DNA of 64,000 bases from Hyphomicrobiales bacterium (GTDB lineage Bacteria; Pseudomonadota; Alphaproteobacteria; Rhizobiales; Xanthobacteraceae), in assembly GCA_017305455.1 (NCBI GenBank), contig JAFKKO010000118.1, positions 1 to 64,000 of the forward strand, written 5' to 3'. The notes beneath the pieces were generated by a model that did not search any database, had not been told where the DNA came from, and saw only the letters and a program-made list of their open reading frames with translations. Positions 20,075 to 29,093 of the stretch are shown here, piece after piece. Made by a program: the position numbers and the translations under genes. Position 1 is the stretch's first letter, and each line of letters begins with the position of its first letter.

Positions 20075-21670
20075 TCAGTGGGCGTCCGCCGCGCCGGCAC
20101 CGGGCTTCGGCTTGCTGACGAAGATCGAGAGCAGGCTCAGCCCGAGATAGAACAGGGTCAGCAGGAAGAACGCATCGGCATAGCCCATCACCACCGCCTG
20201 GCGATGCACCAAGAGCGACAGCTGCTTGAGCGCCATCATCGAGGCATCGCCCATGCCCTGGAAACGCTGGGTGAGCGAGTTGAGCAACTCGACCGCCGAG
20301 GCGTTGCCCCAGTTCACCGCGTCATGCAGCCGGCTGATATGCAAATCGGTGCGATCGTCGAGCACGGTGTTGATCAGCGCGAGCCCCACCGCGCCGCCGA
20401 GATTGCGCGTCAGGTTGAACAGGCCGGAGGCGTTCTTCATCCGCTCCGGCGCCAGGGTGCCGAGCGCGATGTTGTTGACCGGGATCATCGCCAGCATGAT
20501 GCCGACGCCGCGCAGGATCTGCGGCCAGAGCAGTTCGTAGAAATCGTAATCCTTGGTCACCCAGGTCATCAGCCACGCGCCGGCGGCGAACAGCACGAGA
20601 CCGACGCCGATCATGGCGCGCGGATCGACCTTGTTCATCAGTCGCCCGACCAGCGGCGCGGTGAGGAACATCGCGGCACCCGAGACGAACATGGTCTCGC
20701 CGATCATGATCGGGCTGTAGCCGCGGACCTCGGCGAGATAGCGCGGGTAAAGATAGGTCAGGCCGTACAGACCCATGCCGACGCAGAACGAGAACAGCGA
20801 GCCGATCGCGAAGTTGCGGTCGGTGAAGGCGCGGATATCGACAATCGGCTCATCCGCCGTCAGCACGCGATAGAAGAAGCCGATGCCCGACACCACGCAG
20901 ATCACGGCGCAGATCGCGACCGATTGATCCTGCAGCCACTCGTATTGCGGACCTTCTTCAAGAACATATTCCATCGCGCCGAGAAAGCCGGCCATGGTGA
21001 TCAGGCCCCACCAGTCGAACCGCGACAAGAGGTCGAAGTCCGGCTTGTCGAAATCCACCAGCGCCCAGACACCGAGCGTGATGCCGATGCCGGGCACCAC
21101 GTTGATGAAGAACAGCCAGTGCCACGACATCGCGTCGGTGATGTAGCCGCCGATGGTCGGACCGATGGTCGGCGCCAGCGTCGCGACCAGACCGATCACC
21201 GGCGTCACCACCGCGAATTTCGAGCGCGGAAAGATCGTGTAGGCGGAGGCGAACACGGTGGGGATCATGCCGGCGCCGAGAAAGCCCTGCACCGCGCGCC
21301 ACAGGATCATCTGCTCGATGGAAGACGTCAGGCCGCAGAGGAAGCTCGCCGCGGTAAAGCCGGCCGCCGAGAGCGCGAACAGGATGCGGGTGCCGAACGC
21401 GCGCGACAGAAATCCCGACAGCGGAATCGCGATCACCTCCGCGATCAGATAGGAGGTCTGCACCCACGACACTTCGTTGGCGGATGCGGAGAGACCGGCC
21501 TGAATCTCGGCGAGCGAGGCCGAGACGATCTGGATATCGAGGATCGACATGAACATGCCGAACACCATGATGACGAACGCCACCATCCGGCGCGGATCGA
21601 TCCGCTCCGACGCTGCCGGGACGGCGCGCGAGGCGCCGCCGCCTGAGTCCATTGTGGTGGCTGTGGCCAT
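20075..21670 (-). CDS. emrB: DHA2-family MFS drug efflux transporter (EmrB-like)
   Basis: Proton-driven 14-span exporter of the DHA2/EmrB-QacA family, 531 residues. MFS signatures include the span-1 to span-3 segment FGMFMSILDIQIVSASLAEIQAGL...SWVQTSYLIAEVIAIPLSGFLSRAFGTR. A motif-C-like stretch TIGPTIGGYITDAMSWHWLFFINVVPGIGITLG is also present. It is downstream of the membrane-fusion gene at 21964, separated by a 293-base gap full of repeats. The two should form an EmrAB-type tripartite pump with an outer membrane protein encoded elsewhere. The drug substrate cannot be told from sequence. Confidence 0.93.
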   Translation of the reverse strand: MATATTMDSGGGASRAVPAASERIDPRRMVAFVIMVFGMFMSILDIQIVSASLAEIQAGLSASANEVSWVQTSYLIAEVIAIPLSGFLSRAFGTRILFALSAAGFTAASFLCGLTSSIEQMILWRAVQGFLGAGMIPTVFASAYTIFPRSKFAVVTPVIGLVATLAPTIGPTIGGYITDAMSWHWLFFINVVPGIGITLGVWALVDFDKPDFDLLSRFDWWGLITMAGFLGAMEYVLEEGPQYEWLQDQSVAICAVICVVSGIGFFYRVLTADEPIVDIRAFTDRNFAIGSLFSFCVGMGLYGLTYLYPRYLAEVRGYSPIMIGETMFVSGAAMFLTAPLVGRLMNKVDPRAMIGVGLVLFAAGAWLMTWVTKDYDFYELLWPQILRGVGIMLAMIPVNNIALGTLAPERMKNASGLFNLTRNLGGAVGLALINTVLDDRTDLHISRLHDAVNWGNASAVELLNSLTQRFQGMGDASMMALKQLSLLVHRQAVVMGYADAFFLLTLFYLGLSLLSIFVSKPKPGAGAADAH

Positions 21671-21734
21671 GGTCGATCCTCAGACTCCGATCGAAAGCAA
21701 GCCAGTCTGTTGCAACATCGTCATGTCCGCTTCG

Positions 21735-21960
21735 TCTGTGTTGCCGTCATTGCGAGGAGCGTCAGCTCCGAAGCAATCCAGTCCCGAACTCGGGCCCTCA
21801 TCCTGAGGAGCGGCGATTTCGCCGCGTCTCGAAGGATCAGGCCACCCCATAAGCGCGTTCACGCGCGTCTTTGAATCCTCATGGTTCGAGATGTCGCCAT
21901 AGCGCGTCAAAGACGCGCGTAAACGCGCTGTCGACTCCTCCTCACCATGAGGAGTCCGAA
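21735..21960. repeat. Cluster of dispersed palindromic repeats between emrA and emrB
   Basis: The gap contains at least three repeat units. One begins CGTCATTGCGAGGAGCGTC and ends GAAGCAATCCAG. One is CCTCATCCTGAGGAGCGGCG...CGTCTCGAAGGATCAGG. A third is GCGCGTTCACGCGCGTCTTTGAATCCTCATGGTTCGAG followed by its partner ending CTCCTCACCATGAGGAG. The last unit recurs at 24285-24360. Such elements are common in Bradyrhizobium relatives. In this operon they could form RNA hairpins that lower emrB relative to emrA. Confidence 0.65.
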
Positions 21961-21963
21961 CCC

Positions 21964-23223
21964 TCACTTGATCGCGGCGGCCTGCGCGCCGCTCGGCGGC
22001 TTGGTGTTGACGCTGACCACGACCGACATGCCGGCGCGCAGCAGGTTTTCATGCGCCACCTCGCGCGGAATGCTGATCCGCACCGGCAGGCGCTGCACGA
22101 TCTTGGTGAAATTGCCGGTGGCGTTGTCCGGCGGCAGCAGCGTGAACACCGAACCGGCGGCCGGCGCGACGCTCTGCACCGTGCCGGTGATCTTGCGGCG
22201 GCTGTAGGCATCGACCGAGATGTCGACCTTCTGCCCCGGCCGCAGGCGGGCGAGCTGGGTCTCCTTGAAATTCGCGTCGATATAGACGTCGTCGAGCGGC
22301 ACCAGATTGGCGAGCCGCTGGCCGGACTGGATGTAGTCGCCCGAATTGACCAGACGGTTGGAGAACACGCCATCGACCGGCGCGCGGATGGTGGTGAACG
22401 ACAAATCGCGCTCGGCCTTGTCCAGCGCCGTCTTCAGTTCGGCAAGCTGGCCTTCAGCCTCGGCCTTCTGCGCCTTGATCACGTCGATCTGCGCCTCGGC
22501 CGCCGCAAGCGACGCCTGCGCGCCCTGCAAGGTCGCCACCGCCTGATCGCGCGCCGCCTTGGAGGTGTCGTACACCGCCTTCGAAGCAAAGCCCTTGTCG
22601 TTCAGGGTCTGCTGGCGCTGGAAGTCGGCTTCGGTGCGTTCGATCGCCGCGTTGGCGGAATCGATCTGCGCCCTGGCCTGCTCCACCGCACTCTGCTGCG
22701 CCACCGCCTGACGGCCGATCCGCGCAATGGTCGCTTCCTGCGTCGCGATCTTGGCGCGCGCATTGTCCACCGCGATCCGGTAGTCGCCGTCATCAATCTG
22801 GAACAGAAGATCGCCGGCCTTCACCGGCACGTTGTCGCCGACCGCGATCCTGGCGATATAGCCCGGCACCTTGGCGCCCAGCGTGGTGTTGTTGGCGCGG
22901 ATATAGGCGTCGTCGGTGCTGACCATGAAGCGGCCGACCATGACGTAGTGAACGCCGAAATAGACCGCCGCGAGCGCGGCCAGCGCACCGAGGCCGATCA
23001 GCAGCTTGCGCTTGCGGCCATTGGCCGGCGCCTTTTCGGCAGCCGCTTCCGAGCCTGCCGGCGGGGCATCGCCGGCGGGAACCTCGGCCTGGCGGCGGCC
23101 GGCAGGGTCCTCGACCTCGAAATCCCGTGCGGGACCGTGCGCGGCCTCGCCGGCCTCCTGACCGGGCGAGGCCCGATCCTGCCGAACAAGCCGGGCAATC
23201 CGATTGCGTGCTGAGCTGACCAT
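21964..23223 (-). CDS. emrA: HlyD/EmrA-type membrane fusion protein
   Basis: Periplasmic adaptor of an MFS tripartite efflux pump, 419 residues. A proline- and charge-rich cytoplasmic N-tail (1-70) leads to one membrane span (about 75-97, KLLIGLGALAALAAVYFGVHYVMV). A biotinyl-lipoyl half (YIARIAVGDNVPVKAGDLLFQIDD), a long coiled-coil hairpin (about 140-270) and a beta-barrel domain follow. It lies upstream of the DHA2 transporter and divergent from the TetR gene, whose operator lies between them. Confidence 0.92.
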   Translation of the reverse strand: MVSSARNRIARLVRQDRASPGQEAGEAAHGPARDFEVEDPAGRRQAEVPAGDAPPAGSEAAAEKAPANGRKRKLLIGLGALAALAAVYFGVHYVMVGRFMVSTDDAYIRANNTTLGAKVPGYIARIAVGDNVPVKAGDLLFQIDDGDYRIAVDNARAKIATQEATIARIGRQAVAQQSAVEQARAQIDSANAAIERTEADFQRQQTLNDKGFASKAVYDTSKAARDQAVATLQGAQASLAAAEAQIDVIKAQKAEAEGQLAELKTALDKAERDLSFTTIRAPVDGVFSNRLVNSGDYIQSGQRLANLVPLDDVYIDANFKETQLARLRPGQKVDISVDAYSRRKITGTVQSVAPAAGSVFTLLPPDNATGNFTKIVQRLPVRISIPREVAHENLLRAGMSVVVSVNTKPPSGAQAAAIK

Positions 23224-23369
23224 CTGTCGTGGTTTCCCTACTCATCCGAGGCGGCGCGGCGCCTTGAGCTGGCCGGCCCCCTTTTTTAAGGGCTGGCGGC
23301 CGGTGCCTCTTGAGGCTGGCCGGCGCGCTGCGGGCGGCCCGGCATCCTGCACCTGCGGCACTCTCTACC

Positions 23370-23392
23370 ATTGACCGAACCGTTCGGTCAAT
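23370..23392. promoter_or_regulatory. TetR-family operator between emrA and its regulator
   Basis: The 23-base sequence ATTGACCGAAC-C-GTTCGGTCAAT is a perfect inverted repeat with 11-base arms and one central base. Palindromes of this form with TTGAC..GTCAA ends are typical TetR/AcrR operators. It lies 147 bases upstream of emrA and 78 bases upstream of the TetR gene, in the only gap between the divergent genes. Binding of the neighbouring repressor would control both directions. Confidence 0.8.
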
Positions 23393-23470
23393 ATATTTAG
23401 GGAGGATCGCCGAAAAAGCTACCCGCTCCCGAAAAAGGGATTAGGGTTCCAGTTGCAGGAAGCTTTCCGT

Positions 23471-24106
23471 ATGAACGCCGCCCCCAACCTTCAGGTTCAT
23501 AGCCGGGATGATGACAGCGCCAAGCGCCGTCAGATCCTCGAGGGGGCTCGCCGGGTCTTCATGGATCTCGGCTTCGACGGCGCCAGCATGGGCGAGATCG
23601 CCCGCGCCGCCGGCGTCTCCAAGGGCACGCTCTACGTCTACTTCACCGACAAAAGCGCGCTGTTCGAAGCTATCGTCGAAAAGGAATGCCATGACCACGG
23701 CATCACCGCGCTCGACATCGAATCGAAGGATGCCGGCAGCGCGCTGCGCCATCTCGGCCAGGCCTATATGGAAGTGCTGTGCCGGCCGGAGGGCGGCTCC
23801 GCCGTCCGCACCGTGATGGCGATCGCCGAGCGCATGCCCGATCTCGGCCGGCAGTATTACGGCAACGTGCCGGCGACCTGGTTCGGCAAACTCGCCGACT
23901 ATCTACGCACGCAGGTGAAGGCCGGACATCTCGTGATCGAGGACTGCGACCTCGCCGCCGCGCAGTTCATGCTGGCCTGTCAGGCCACGCTGTTCCTGCC
24001 TTTCATTTTCCAGGTGCGGCCGCCGCCATCGAGCGAGCAGATCGCCAAGGTGGTGGACAGCGCCACGCGCGTGTTCCTCGCCGCCTATCGCCCGCAGGCG
24101 AAGTAG
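23471..24106 (+). CDS. TetR/AcrR-family transcriptional repressor
   Basis: A 211-residue repressor with an N-terminal helix-turn-helix (about 20-65) containing MGEIARAAGVSKGTLYVYFTDKSAL, and a C-terminal ligand-binding domain of the AcrR_C type. I start it at the ATG at 23471, with an AGGA ribosome site, rather than an in-frame TTG at 23453. It is divergent from emrA and probably represses the efflux pair and itself through the palindrome at 23370-23392. The inducer is unknown. Confidence 0.92.
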   Translation: MNAAPNLQVHSRDDDSAKRRQILEGARRVFMDLGFDGASMGEIARAAGVSKGTLYVYFTDKSALFEAIVEKECHDHGITALDIESKDAGSALRHLGQAYMEVLCRPEGGSAVRTVMAIAERMPDLGRQYYGNVPATWFGKLADYLRTQVKAGHLVIEDCDLAAAQFMLACQATLFLPFIFQVRPPPSSEQIAKVVDSATRVFLAAYRPQAK

Positions 24107-24134
24107 CCCATAGGTCTCCGACAAAACAAAACGC

Positions 24135-24224
24135 CGTCATCACCGGGCTTGTCCCGGTGATCCACGTTCTTACGAAGGCTCAGCAACAAAGACGTGGATG
24201 GCCGGGTCAAGCCCGGCCATGACG
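24135..24224. repeat. Dispersed palindromic repeat, copy 2
   Basis: A 90-base element starts CGTCATCACCGGGCTTGTCC and ends GGGTCAAGCCCGGCCATGACG. Its two arms each form a local hairpin, and the two halves are inverted relative to each other (ATCCACGTTCTT...AAGACGTGGAT). Well-matched copies lie at 29858 and 37796, and weaker ones at 7222 and 63624. All are intergenic. Confidence 0.75.
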
Positions 24225-24279
24225 AGATGTTACTATAACGAGATCGTGTTGCCATTCCGTCCGCGTGATGGCGCGCTCT

Positions 24280-24487
24280 CTCCTCATGGTGAGGAGGCGC
24301 CATCAGCGCGTTTACGCGCGTCTTCGGCGCGCTGTGGCGCCGTCTCGAACCATGAGGCCGATCGTGCCCCGGACGCGGTGCGACATAAAATGTCGCTCCG
24401 CTGAGCCGGGGCCGTTCCACACTCGGGGTTTATAACGGTCCCGGTTCTGCGAAGCAGCGTTACACGCTGCGTCGCGCCCGGGACACG
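24280..24487. repeat. Tandem pair of other dispersed repeats before the extensin gene
   Basis: Unit one (about 24280-24360) reads CTCCTCATGGTGAGGAGGCG...CGTCTCGAACCATGAGG, matching part of the cluster at 21735-21960. Unit two (about 24362-24487) begins GTGCCCCGGACGCGGTGCG and ends GCGTCGCGCCCGGGACACG, also with palindromic arms. Together with copy 2 they fill the 398-base gap between the TetR gene and the convergent extensin-like gene. I see no gene in this gap. Confidence 0.6.
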
Positions 24488-24504
24488 TCAGGTCCAAACT
24501 GAAA

Positions 24505-25695
24505 TCAATTTCGGTCGCGGATGTGCGACTCGTCCTCGATGCCGTCCTCATCCGCCGCGGCCCTGGCCTTGGCGCTCAGGGTGCGGCGGCCACCGAGCGA
24601 GACCGAGCCGGTGACGCCGACATCGCGCATGTCACGGCCGGCATAGCCGCGCTGCTTCATCGCGCGCGCCGCGACCTCCTCGCCCGACATCGCCGCCGGC
24701 TTGCAGATGACGCGGCCACTGGCGCGGCGCATCAGATCCACGTGGATGTGATTGTAGTGATAGATGTTGGCGCCGGGCGCGAGCACGGTGGTGAACTCGC
24801 GGCACGCGCCCGCTTCCACGTCGCGCAGGAAGCCCTGCTCTTCCGGCAATCCCTTCCAGCCGTCCTGCACCGAAATGCGCCGGCCGTCGGACAATGTGAA
24901 TGCGGCGATGTCGAGCGCGTTGCCAAAAGCATGTTCTGAAATATGCGCGTTCGGATTGCCGTTCATGCCGCGGCAGGAATAGGCGGAGATCTGCTTGATC
25001 TCGACCACGCGCGCGCCGAACCAGCGGATCGCGGCGGGTTGCACGCTCTCGTTGATCCAGCGATCCAGCACCGAGACGATCGGACAGGCCAGCGTCGCCG
25101 TCGGCTTCAGCGCGACCGGGCCGACCGCATTCACCGGATTGCCGGGGCCGAGCCGCGGCGGCGAATAAGACGGCTGCGCCGGATAAGGCGCGCGCTGCGA
25201 GGCGGCGGACGGATAACCCGCAGGCTGGTTGATCGCGTCCTCATCATCCGGCGCGACGCCTGGCGCGTTCAGCGATGTCGGCGCAGCGGATGGCGCCGGC
25301 GGATAGGATGGCGGCGGATAGGACGGCTGCGCGGACTGCGGACGATAGCCGGGCTGTTGATACGCCGACTGCGCCGGCTGCGAGGCCGGCCAGCGCGGCT
25401 GGCCGGCGCCGACGCTGCCGGGCGGGCGCAGATCGTCGGCATAGCCGAGCGAACTGTTTGCCTCGCCAAACGCCGCGACCTTGAGCGGAAATTCCGCGCC
25501 GCATACGCCGGGCCCGGAGATCGGGTTGATCCGCACCAGATCCGGCGTCTCTTTGACCGTGCCCGATTTCAGGCATGCGGCTTCGGCCTCGGCGCGCCAG
25601 GGTTCGCGTTCTGCCTGGAAGAAACCACGGCCGCAACCCGCCAGCGAGACGAGGACCAGGGAGCCGACGAGATACAAACGAACTCCATGCGTCAT
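24505..25695 (-). CDS. Extensin-like C-terminal domain lipoprotein
   Basis: A probable lipoprotein of 396 residues starting at the ATG at 25695. The lipobox LVSLAGC gives lipidation at Cys21. A region very rich in Pro, Tyr, Gln and Ser (about 100-190, with YPPPSYPPAPS-like stretches) links to the extensin-like C-terminal domain (about 200-345). Segments there are WINESVQPAAIRWFGARVVEIKQISAYSCRGMNG, AHISEHAFGNALDIAAF and HYNHIHVDLMRR. The H..H..D and HIHVD motifs resemble D-Ala-D-Ala peptidase zinc sites of the peptidase M15 type, so a wall-hydrolytic role is possible. Its function is not established. Confidence 0.85.
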   Translation of the reverse strand: MTHGVRLYLVGSLVLVSLAGCGRGFFQAEREPWRAEAEAACLKSGTVKETPDLVRINPISGPGVCGAEFPLKVAAFGEANSSLGYADDLRPPGSVGAGQPRWPASQPAQSAYQQPGYRPQSAQPSYPPPSYPPAPSAAPTSLNAPGVAPDDEDAINQPAGYPSAASQRAPYPAQPSYSPPRLGPGNPVNAVGPVALKPTATLACPIVSVLDRWINESVQPAAIRWFGARVVEIKQISAYSCRGMNGNPNAHISEHAFGNALDIAAFTLSDGRRISVQDGWKGLPEEQGFLRDVEAGACREFTTVLAPGANIYHYNHIHVDLMRRASGRVICKPAAMSGEEVAARAMKQRGYAGRDMRDVGVTGSVSLGGRRTLSAKARAAADEDGIEDESHIRDRN

Positions 25696-25883
25696 CCGCG
25701 CAAGTTCGGTGAATAAGCTTAAAGACTTATCAACGCATTGTTTTTCAGGAAGTTTTAACCATGCCGCAGCGCCGCGATCCACAGCGCGGCCGATACAGCA
25801 GCGGACCTGACCTTTTTCCTGCGGGAACGGCTTGCTAGCCTGAGGCGTTGCAACCGCCAGCGACGCGAACCTGGGAGCCTTCC

Positions 25884-25967
25884 ATGACTTTCGGTAGCAG
25901 CCTGAGTGTCGTGACGGCCTATGTCAGCATGGCCCTGGTCGGGGCGATCGTGCTGGGCCTGCTGTAG
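25884..25967 (+). CDS. Possible 27-residue single-span membrane peptide
   Basis: An ATG preceded by a good ribosome site (GGGAG, about 9 bases upstream) opens a frame encoding 27 residues, MTFGSSLSVVTAYVSMALVG followed by AIVLGLL. Nearly the whole peptide would form one membrane helix. It occupies an otherwise empty 404-base gap between the extensin and FecR genes and is too short for usual gene callers. No known function. Conservation of the frame in relatives would decide whether it is real. Confidence 0.55.
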   Translation: MTFGSSLSVVTAYVSMALVGAIVLGLL

Positions 25968-26099
25968 CCCTTCCGCCGTCAAATCCTGTTGCAAAACCTG
26001 CCGCCGCCCGGGCGCCACGGCTATGCCGGCGCGCGTTTTCATTTAAGCTGATCAGCGGGCGTCCTCATCACGAGGGCGGAGACGGGGCGAGACCGGGGC

Positions 26100-27479
26100 G
26101 TGACGCGCAAGATATGGCTATCGGCCATCGGTCTGGTATGCGGCGTGCTGCTCGGCATCGCCGACGGCCGCGCGCAGACACAAACGCAGACGGACGCCGC
26201 GCCGGCAAGCGCCGCACCAGTGAATTCCAACGTGCTGCCGGCGGCGGGCGAGCCGATCGGCAATGTCGCTACCGTGAGCGGCAGCGCCACACTGTCGCGC
26301 TTCGGCAATGCCACCGCATTGAAAGTCGACGACGACATCTATCTCGGCGATACGCTGCAGACCGGCGCGGACGGCGCGCTCGGCATCACCTTCAACGACG
26401 CGACCACGTTCAACCTCAGCGCCAACTCCAATATCTTGGTCAACAACTTCGTCTATGAGGACGGCGGCAAGAAGAACTCCGCGCTGTTCAACGTGGCGCG
26501 CGGCACCGTCGCGTTCGTCGCCAGCGCGGTGGCCAAGACCGGCGACATGACGATCACCACGCCGACCGCGACGCTCGGCATTCGCGGCACCACCGGCGTG
26601 ATCGAGGTGCCGGACAACGCCGCACCGGGCGGCGACGACGTCGCGATCAAGCTCTATCCCGATCAGGACGGCCGCGTCGGCCGCATCGAGGTGCATGGCC
26701 GTGACGGCGCGCGGCTCGGCCTGTTGTCGCAGGCGGCGAGCGGTTTCGCCATTCGCGGCGGCGTCGGCGGGCGCTTCATCGCCGCGCCGCTGCAGATTTC
26801 CGCGCAACAGGCGATGCGCGACCGCGGCTTCGTGCGGCAACTGCATGCCTCGCAGGGCATCGGCCGCCAGATCGTGACGCGGCAGCGCGCGCTGCGTCAG
26901 CAGAATTTCTCGCGGCAACCCAATATGCAGCAGCGGCCTGGCATGCAGCAGCGCCAGCCCAACATGCAGCGCCCCGGACAGCAGCAGCCGAACATGCAAC
27001 GGCCGCCGGGCCAGCAGCAGCAACCCAACATGCGCCAGCCGGGACAGCCGAAGACGCCGGGCAACATGCGCCCGGGCGCGACCCAGCCGCCGGGCACGAC
27101 GCGGCCCGGCGCGATGCCGCCGCACGGCGCGCGGACGCCGAGCGGACCGCAGTCCCCCGGCGCAAGACCGCCGGGCGGAATGCGTTTGCCAAACACCAGA
27201 ACGCCCGGCGCGATGACGCCGCCGGCTGCGCGGACACCCGGCATGATCCCGCAGCCCCGCTCGGGATTGCCGGCGATTCCGGGACTGTCCGGCCCGCGCT
27301 CCGGACTGCCGAACATTCCCGGCCTGCCGCGCTCCGTCACCGCGCCCGCCATGCCGCGCCTGCCATCGACGCAGCGCGCGCCTGCGATGCGCACGCCCGC
27401 GATGCAACGCGCGCCGCAGACGCCGGTGAAACGGCTGCCGCTGCCGCACGGCACAAAACCGCCAAAAGAAAGCCGTTAA
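26100..27479 (+). CDS. FecR-domain secreted protein with Pro/Gln/Met-rich tail
   Basis: A 459-residue exported protein with a GTG start and a signal peptide (MTRKIWLSAIGLVCGVLLGI...GRAQ). A FecR domain (about 45-165) follows, with VATVSGSATLSRFGNATALKVDDDIYLGDTLQTGADGALGITFNDATTFNLSANSNI and a TPTATLGIRGTTG signature. After about residue 270 the sequence becomes low complexity: repeated NMQQRPGMQQRQ-type Gln/Met units, then Pro-Gly-rich RPPGxx repeats to the end. No TonB receptor or sigma factor is nearby, so it is not a classical iron regulator. The tail may be disordered. Confidence 0.82.
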   Translation: MTRKIWLSAIGLVCGVLLGIADGRAQTQTQTDAAPASAAPVNSNVLPAAGEPIGNVATVSGSATLSRFGNATALKVDDDIYLGDTLQTGADGALGITFNDATTFNLSANSNILVNNFVYEDGGKKNSALFNVARGTVAFVASAVAKTGDMTITTPTATLGIRGTTGVIEVPDNAAPGGDDVAIKLYPDQDGRVGRIEVHGRDGARLGLLSQAASGFAIRGGVGGRFIAAPLQISAQQAMRDRGFVRQLHASQGIGRQIVTRQRALRQQNFSRQPNMQQRPGMQQRQPNMQRPGQQQPNMQRPPGQQQQPNMRQPGQPKTPGNMRPGATQPPGTTRPGAMPPHGARTPSGPQSPGARPPGGMRLPNTRTPGAMTPPAARTPGMIPQPRSGLPAIPGLSGPRSGLPNIPGLPRSVTAPAMPRLPSTQRAPAMRTPAMQRAPQTPVKRLPLPHGTKPPKESR

Positions 27480-27548
27480 CGCGGTTTTGCATCTGCCGCG
27501 CTCTGGTGCATTGTCGCGCCCCTGATCGGAACGGCGAGCGGAGACAGG

Positions 27549-29093
27549 ATGCGGCTGAAACACATTGCGCTCGGAGCGGCCGTGCTCGCGGCATCGTTCT
27601 ACGCCAGCCTGAAGGCGATGGACCATCTGTGGCCGCGCGCGGTGCAGAAACCAGCACTGGCGCAACTGCCGCCGCTGCCGCCGGTCACCAGCAAGTCGAA
27701 AATCGTCGCGCCGGTCGCCATCGCGCTCTCGACCATCGGCACCGCGCTCGACCGCGCCGCGCCGCGCGACTTCGGCGGCAAGGCCGATAACCCGGTCCGC
27801 CAGATTCTCTCCAACGCCGACATCAACTGGACGGTGTCGCGCGGCCCGTTCGTCACCGGCGCGGCGCAGAACGCGCTGACGGTCTCGACCCCGCTCGAAG
27901 GCAAGCTCACCGTGCTTGGCTCGCTCAACACCGCAGCAGGCAGCCAGATCAACAACGCCATCGGCAATCTGCTCGGCGGCGACGCCGCCAAGCGGATCGG
28001 CAACATCTCGATCAAGTCGATCAACGCCAACGCGGCGATCCGCGGCGCGGCGGCGATGACCGCGCGGCCGCAGATCATGCCGAACTGGCGCATCGATCCA
28101 GGGCTCACCGCGCAAGTCAATCTCGGTGACACCAGCCTCACCGTCGCGGGCGCCAGGGTCGCGGTGCCGGCGCAGGTCAAGCCGACGCTCGACCGGACCG
28201 TGAACGAACAGATCGAGCGGTTGCAGCAGCGGCTGCGCAACGACGCCACGCTGGAACAGCGCGCGCGACGCGAATGGGACAAGCTGTGCCGCTCGATCGC
28301 GCTGCCGCCGGCAGCTGAGGGCCTGCCGCCGCTCTATCTGGAAATGCGCCCCGTCAACGCCTTCGCCGCCCAGCCGCGCATCGATGCCCGCAACGTCACG
28401 CTGCTGCTCGGCCTGCAGGCCGAAACGCGGATCGTCGCAGCGCAGACCAAGCCGCAATGTCCGTTCCCGGCGACGCTCAATATCGTGCCGCCGAGCGATG
28501 GCCGCATCAATATCGCGGTGCCGATCGATCTGTCGTTCGACGAAGTCAGCCGCATCGTGCAATCGCGACTCAAGGACCGCAGCTTCCCCGACAATGGCGA
28601 GGGGCCGGTCAGCGTCACGGTGAAGAGCGCGGCGGTCGATGCGGCGGGCGACCGGCTTCTGCTCTCGCTGCTGGTCAATGCGCGCGAGAAGAAAAGCTTC
28701 TTCGGCTTCGGCACCGACGCCACGGTGCGGATCTGGGGTCGCCCGATGCTCGACCGGCAACAGCAGATCCTGAAGCTAACCGATCTCGACCTCGCGGTGG
28801 AATCCGATGCGGGCTTCGGTCTGGTCGGCGCGGCGGCGCAGATGGCGGCGCCCTATCTGAAAGATGCGCTGGCGCAGAACGCCGCGATCGATCTGAAGAC
28901 GCTCGCCGCCAATGCGCAGCAGAAGCTCGCGGGCCTGATCACCGACATGCGCGCCAATGACGACGGCCTGCGCATCGAGGCCGCCGTGACCGATCTTCGG
29001 CTCGGCGACATCGCCTTCGATTCAAAGACGCTGCGCGTGCTCGCCGAAGTATCGGGTTCGATCAACGTGGACGTCACCGCGCTGCCGCGCTGA
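27549..29093 (+). CDS. DUF4403 family protein
   Basis: A 514-residue protein with an N-terminal signal or anchor (about 5-22, IALGAAVLAASFYASLKA) and a long periplasmic part matching the DUF4403 layout. Visible segments include SKIVAPVAIALSTIGTALDRAAPRDF, a central LYLEMRPVNAFAAQPRIDARNVTLLLGLQAETRI and PVDLSFDEVSRIVQS-like repeats. The family is related to lipid-binding TULIP/BPI-like proteins, but I know of no defined role. It follows the FecR gene by 69 bases on the same strand and may be cotranscribed. Confidence 0.78.
   Translation: MRLKHIALGAAVLAASFYASLKAMDHLWPRAVQKPALAQLPPLPPVTSKSKIVAPVAIALSTIGTALDRAAPRDFGGKADNPVRQILSNADINWTVSRGPFVTGAAQNALTVSTPLEGKLTVLGSLNTAAGSQINNAIGNLLGGDAAKRIGNISIKSINANAAIRGAAAMTARPQIMPNWRIDPGLTAQVNLGDTSLTVAGARVAVPAQVKPTLDRTVNEQIERLQQRLRNDATLEQRARREWDKLCRSIALPPAAEGLPPLYLEMRPVNAFAAQPRIDARNVTLLLGLQAETRIVAAQTKPQCPFPATLNIVPPSDGRINIAVPIDLSFDEVSRIVQSRLKDRSFPDNGEGPVSVTVKSAAVDAAGDRLLLSLLVNAREKKSFFGFGTDATVRIWGRPMLDRQQQILKLTDLDLAVESDAGFGLVGAAAQMAAPYLKDALAQNAAIDLKTLAANAQQKLAGLITDMRANDDGLRIEAAVTDLRLGDIAFDSKTLRVLAEVSGSINVDVTALPR

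Noticed and set aside
26118..28760. An 880-codon minus-strand frame opposite the FecR and DUF4403 genes.
   Set aside because: It spans two plausible plus-strand genes and the gap between them, with no signal, start site or family match.
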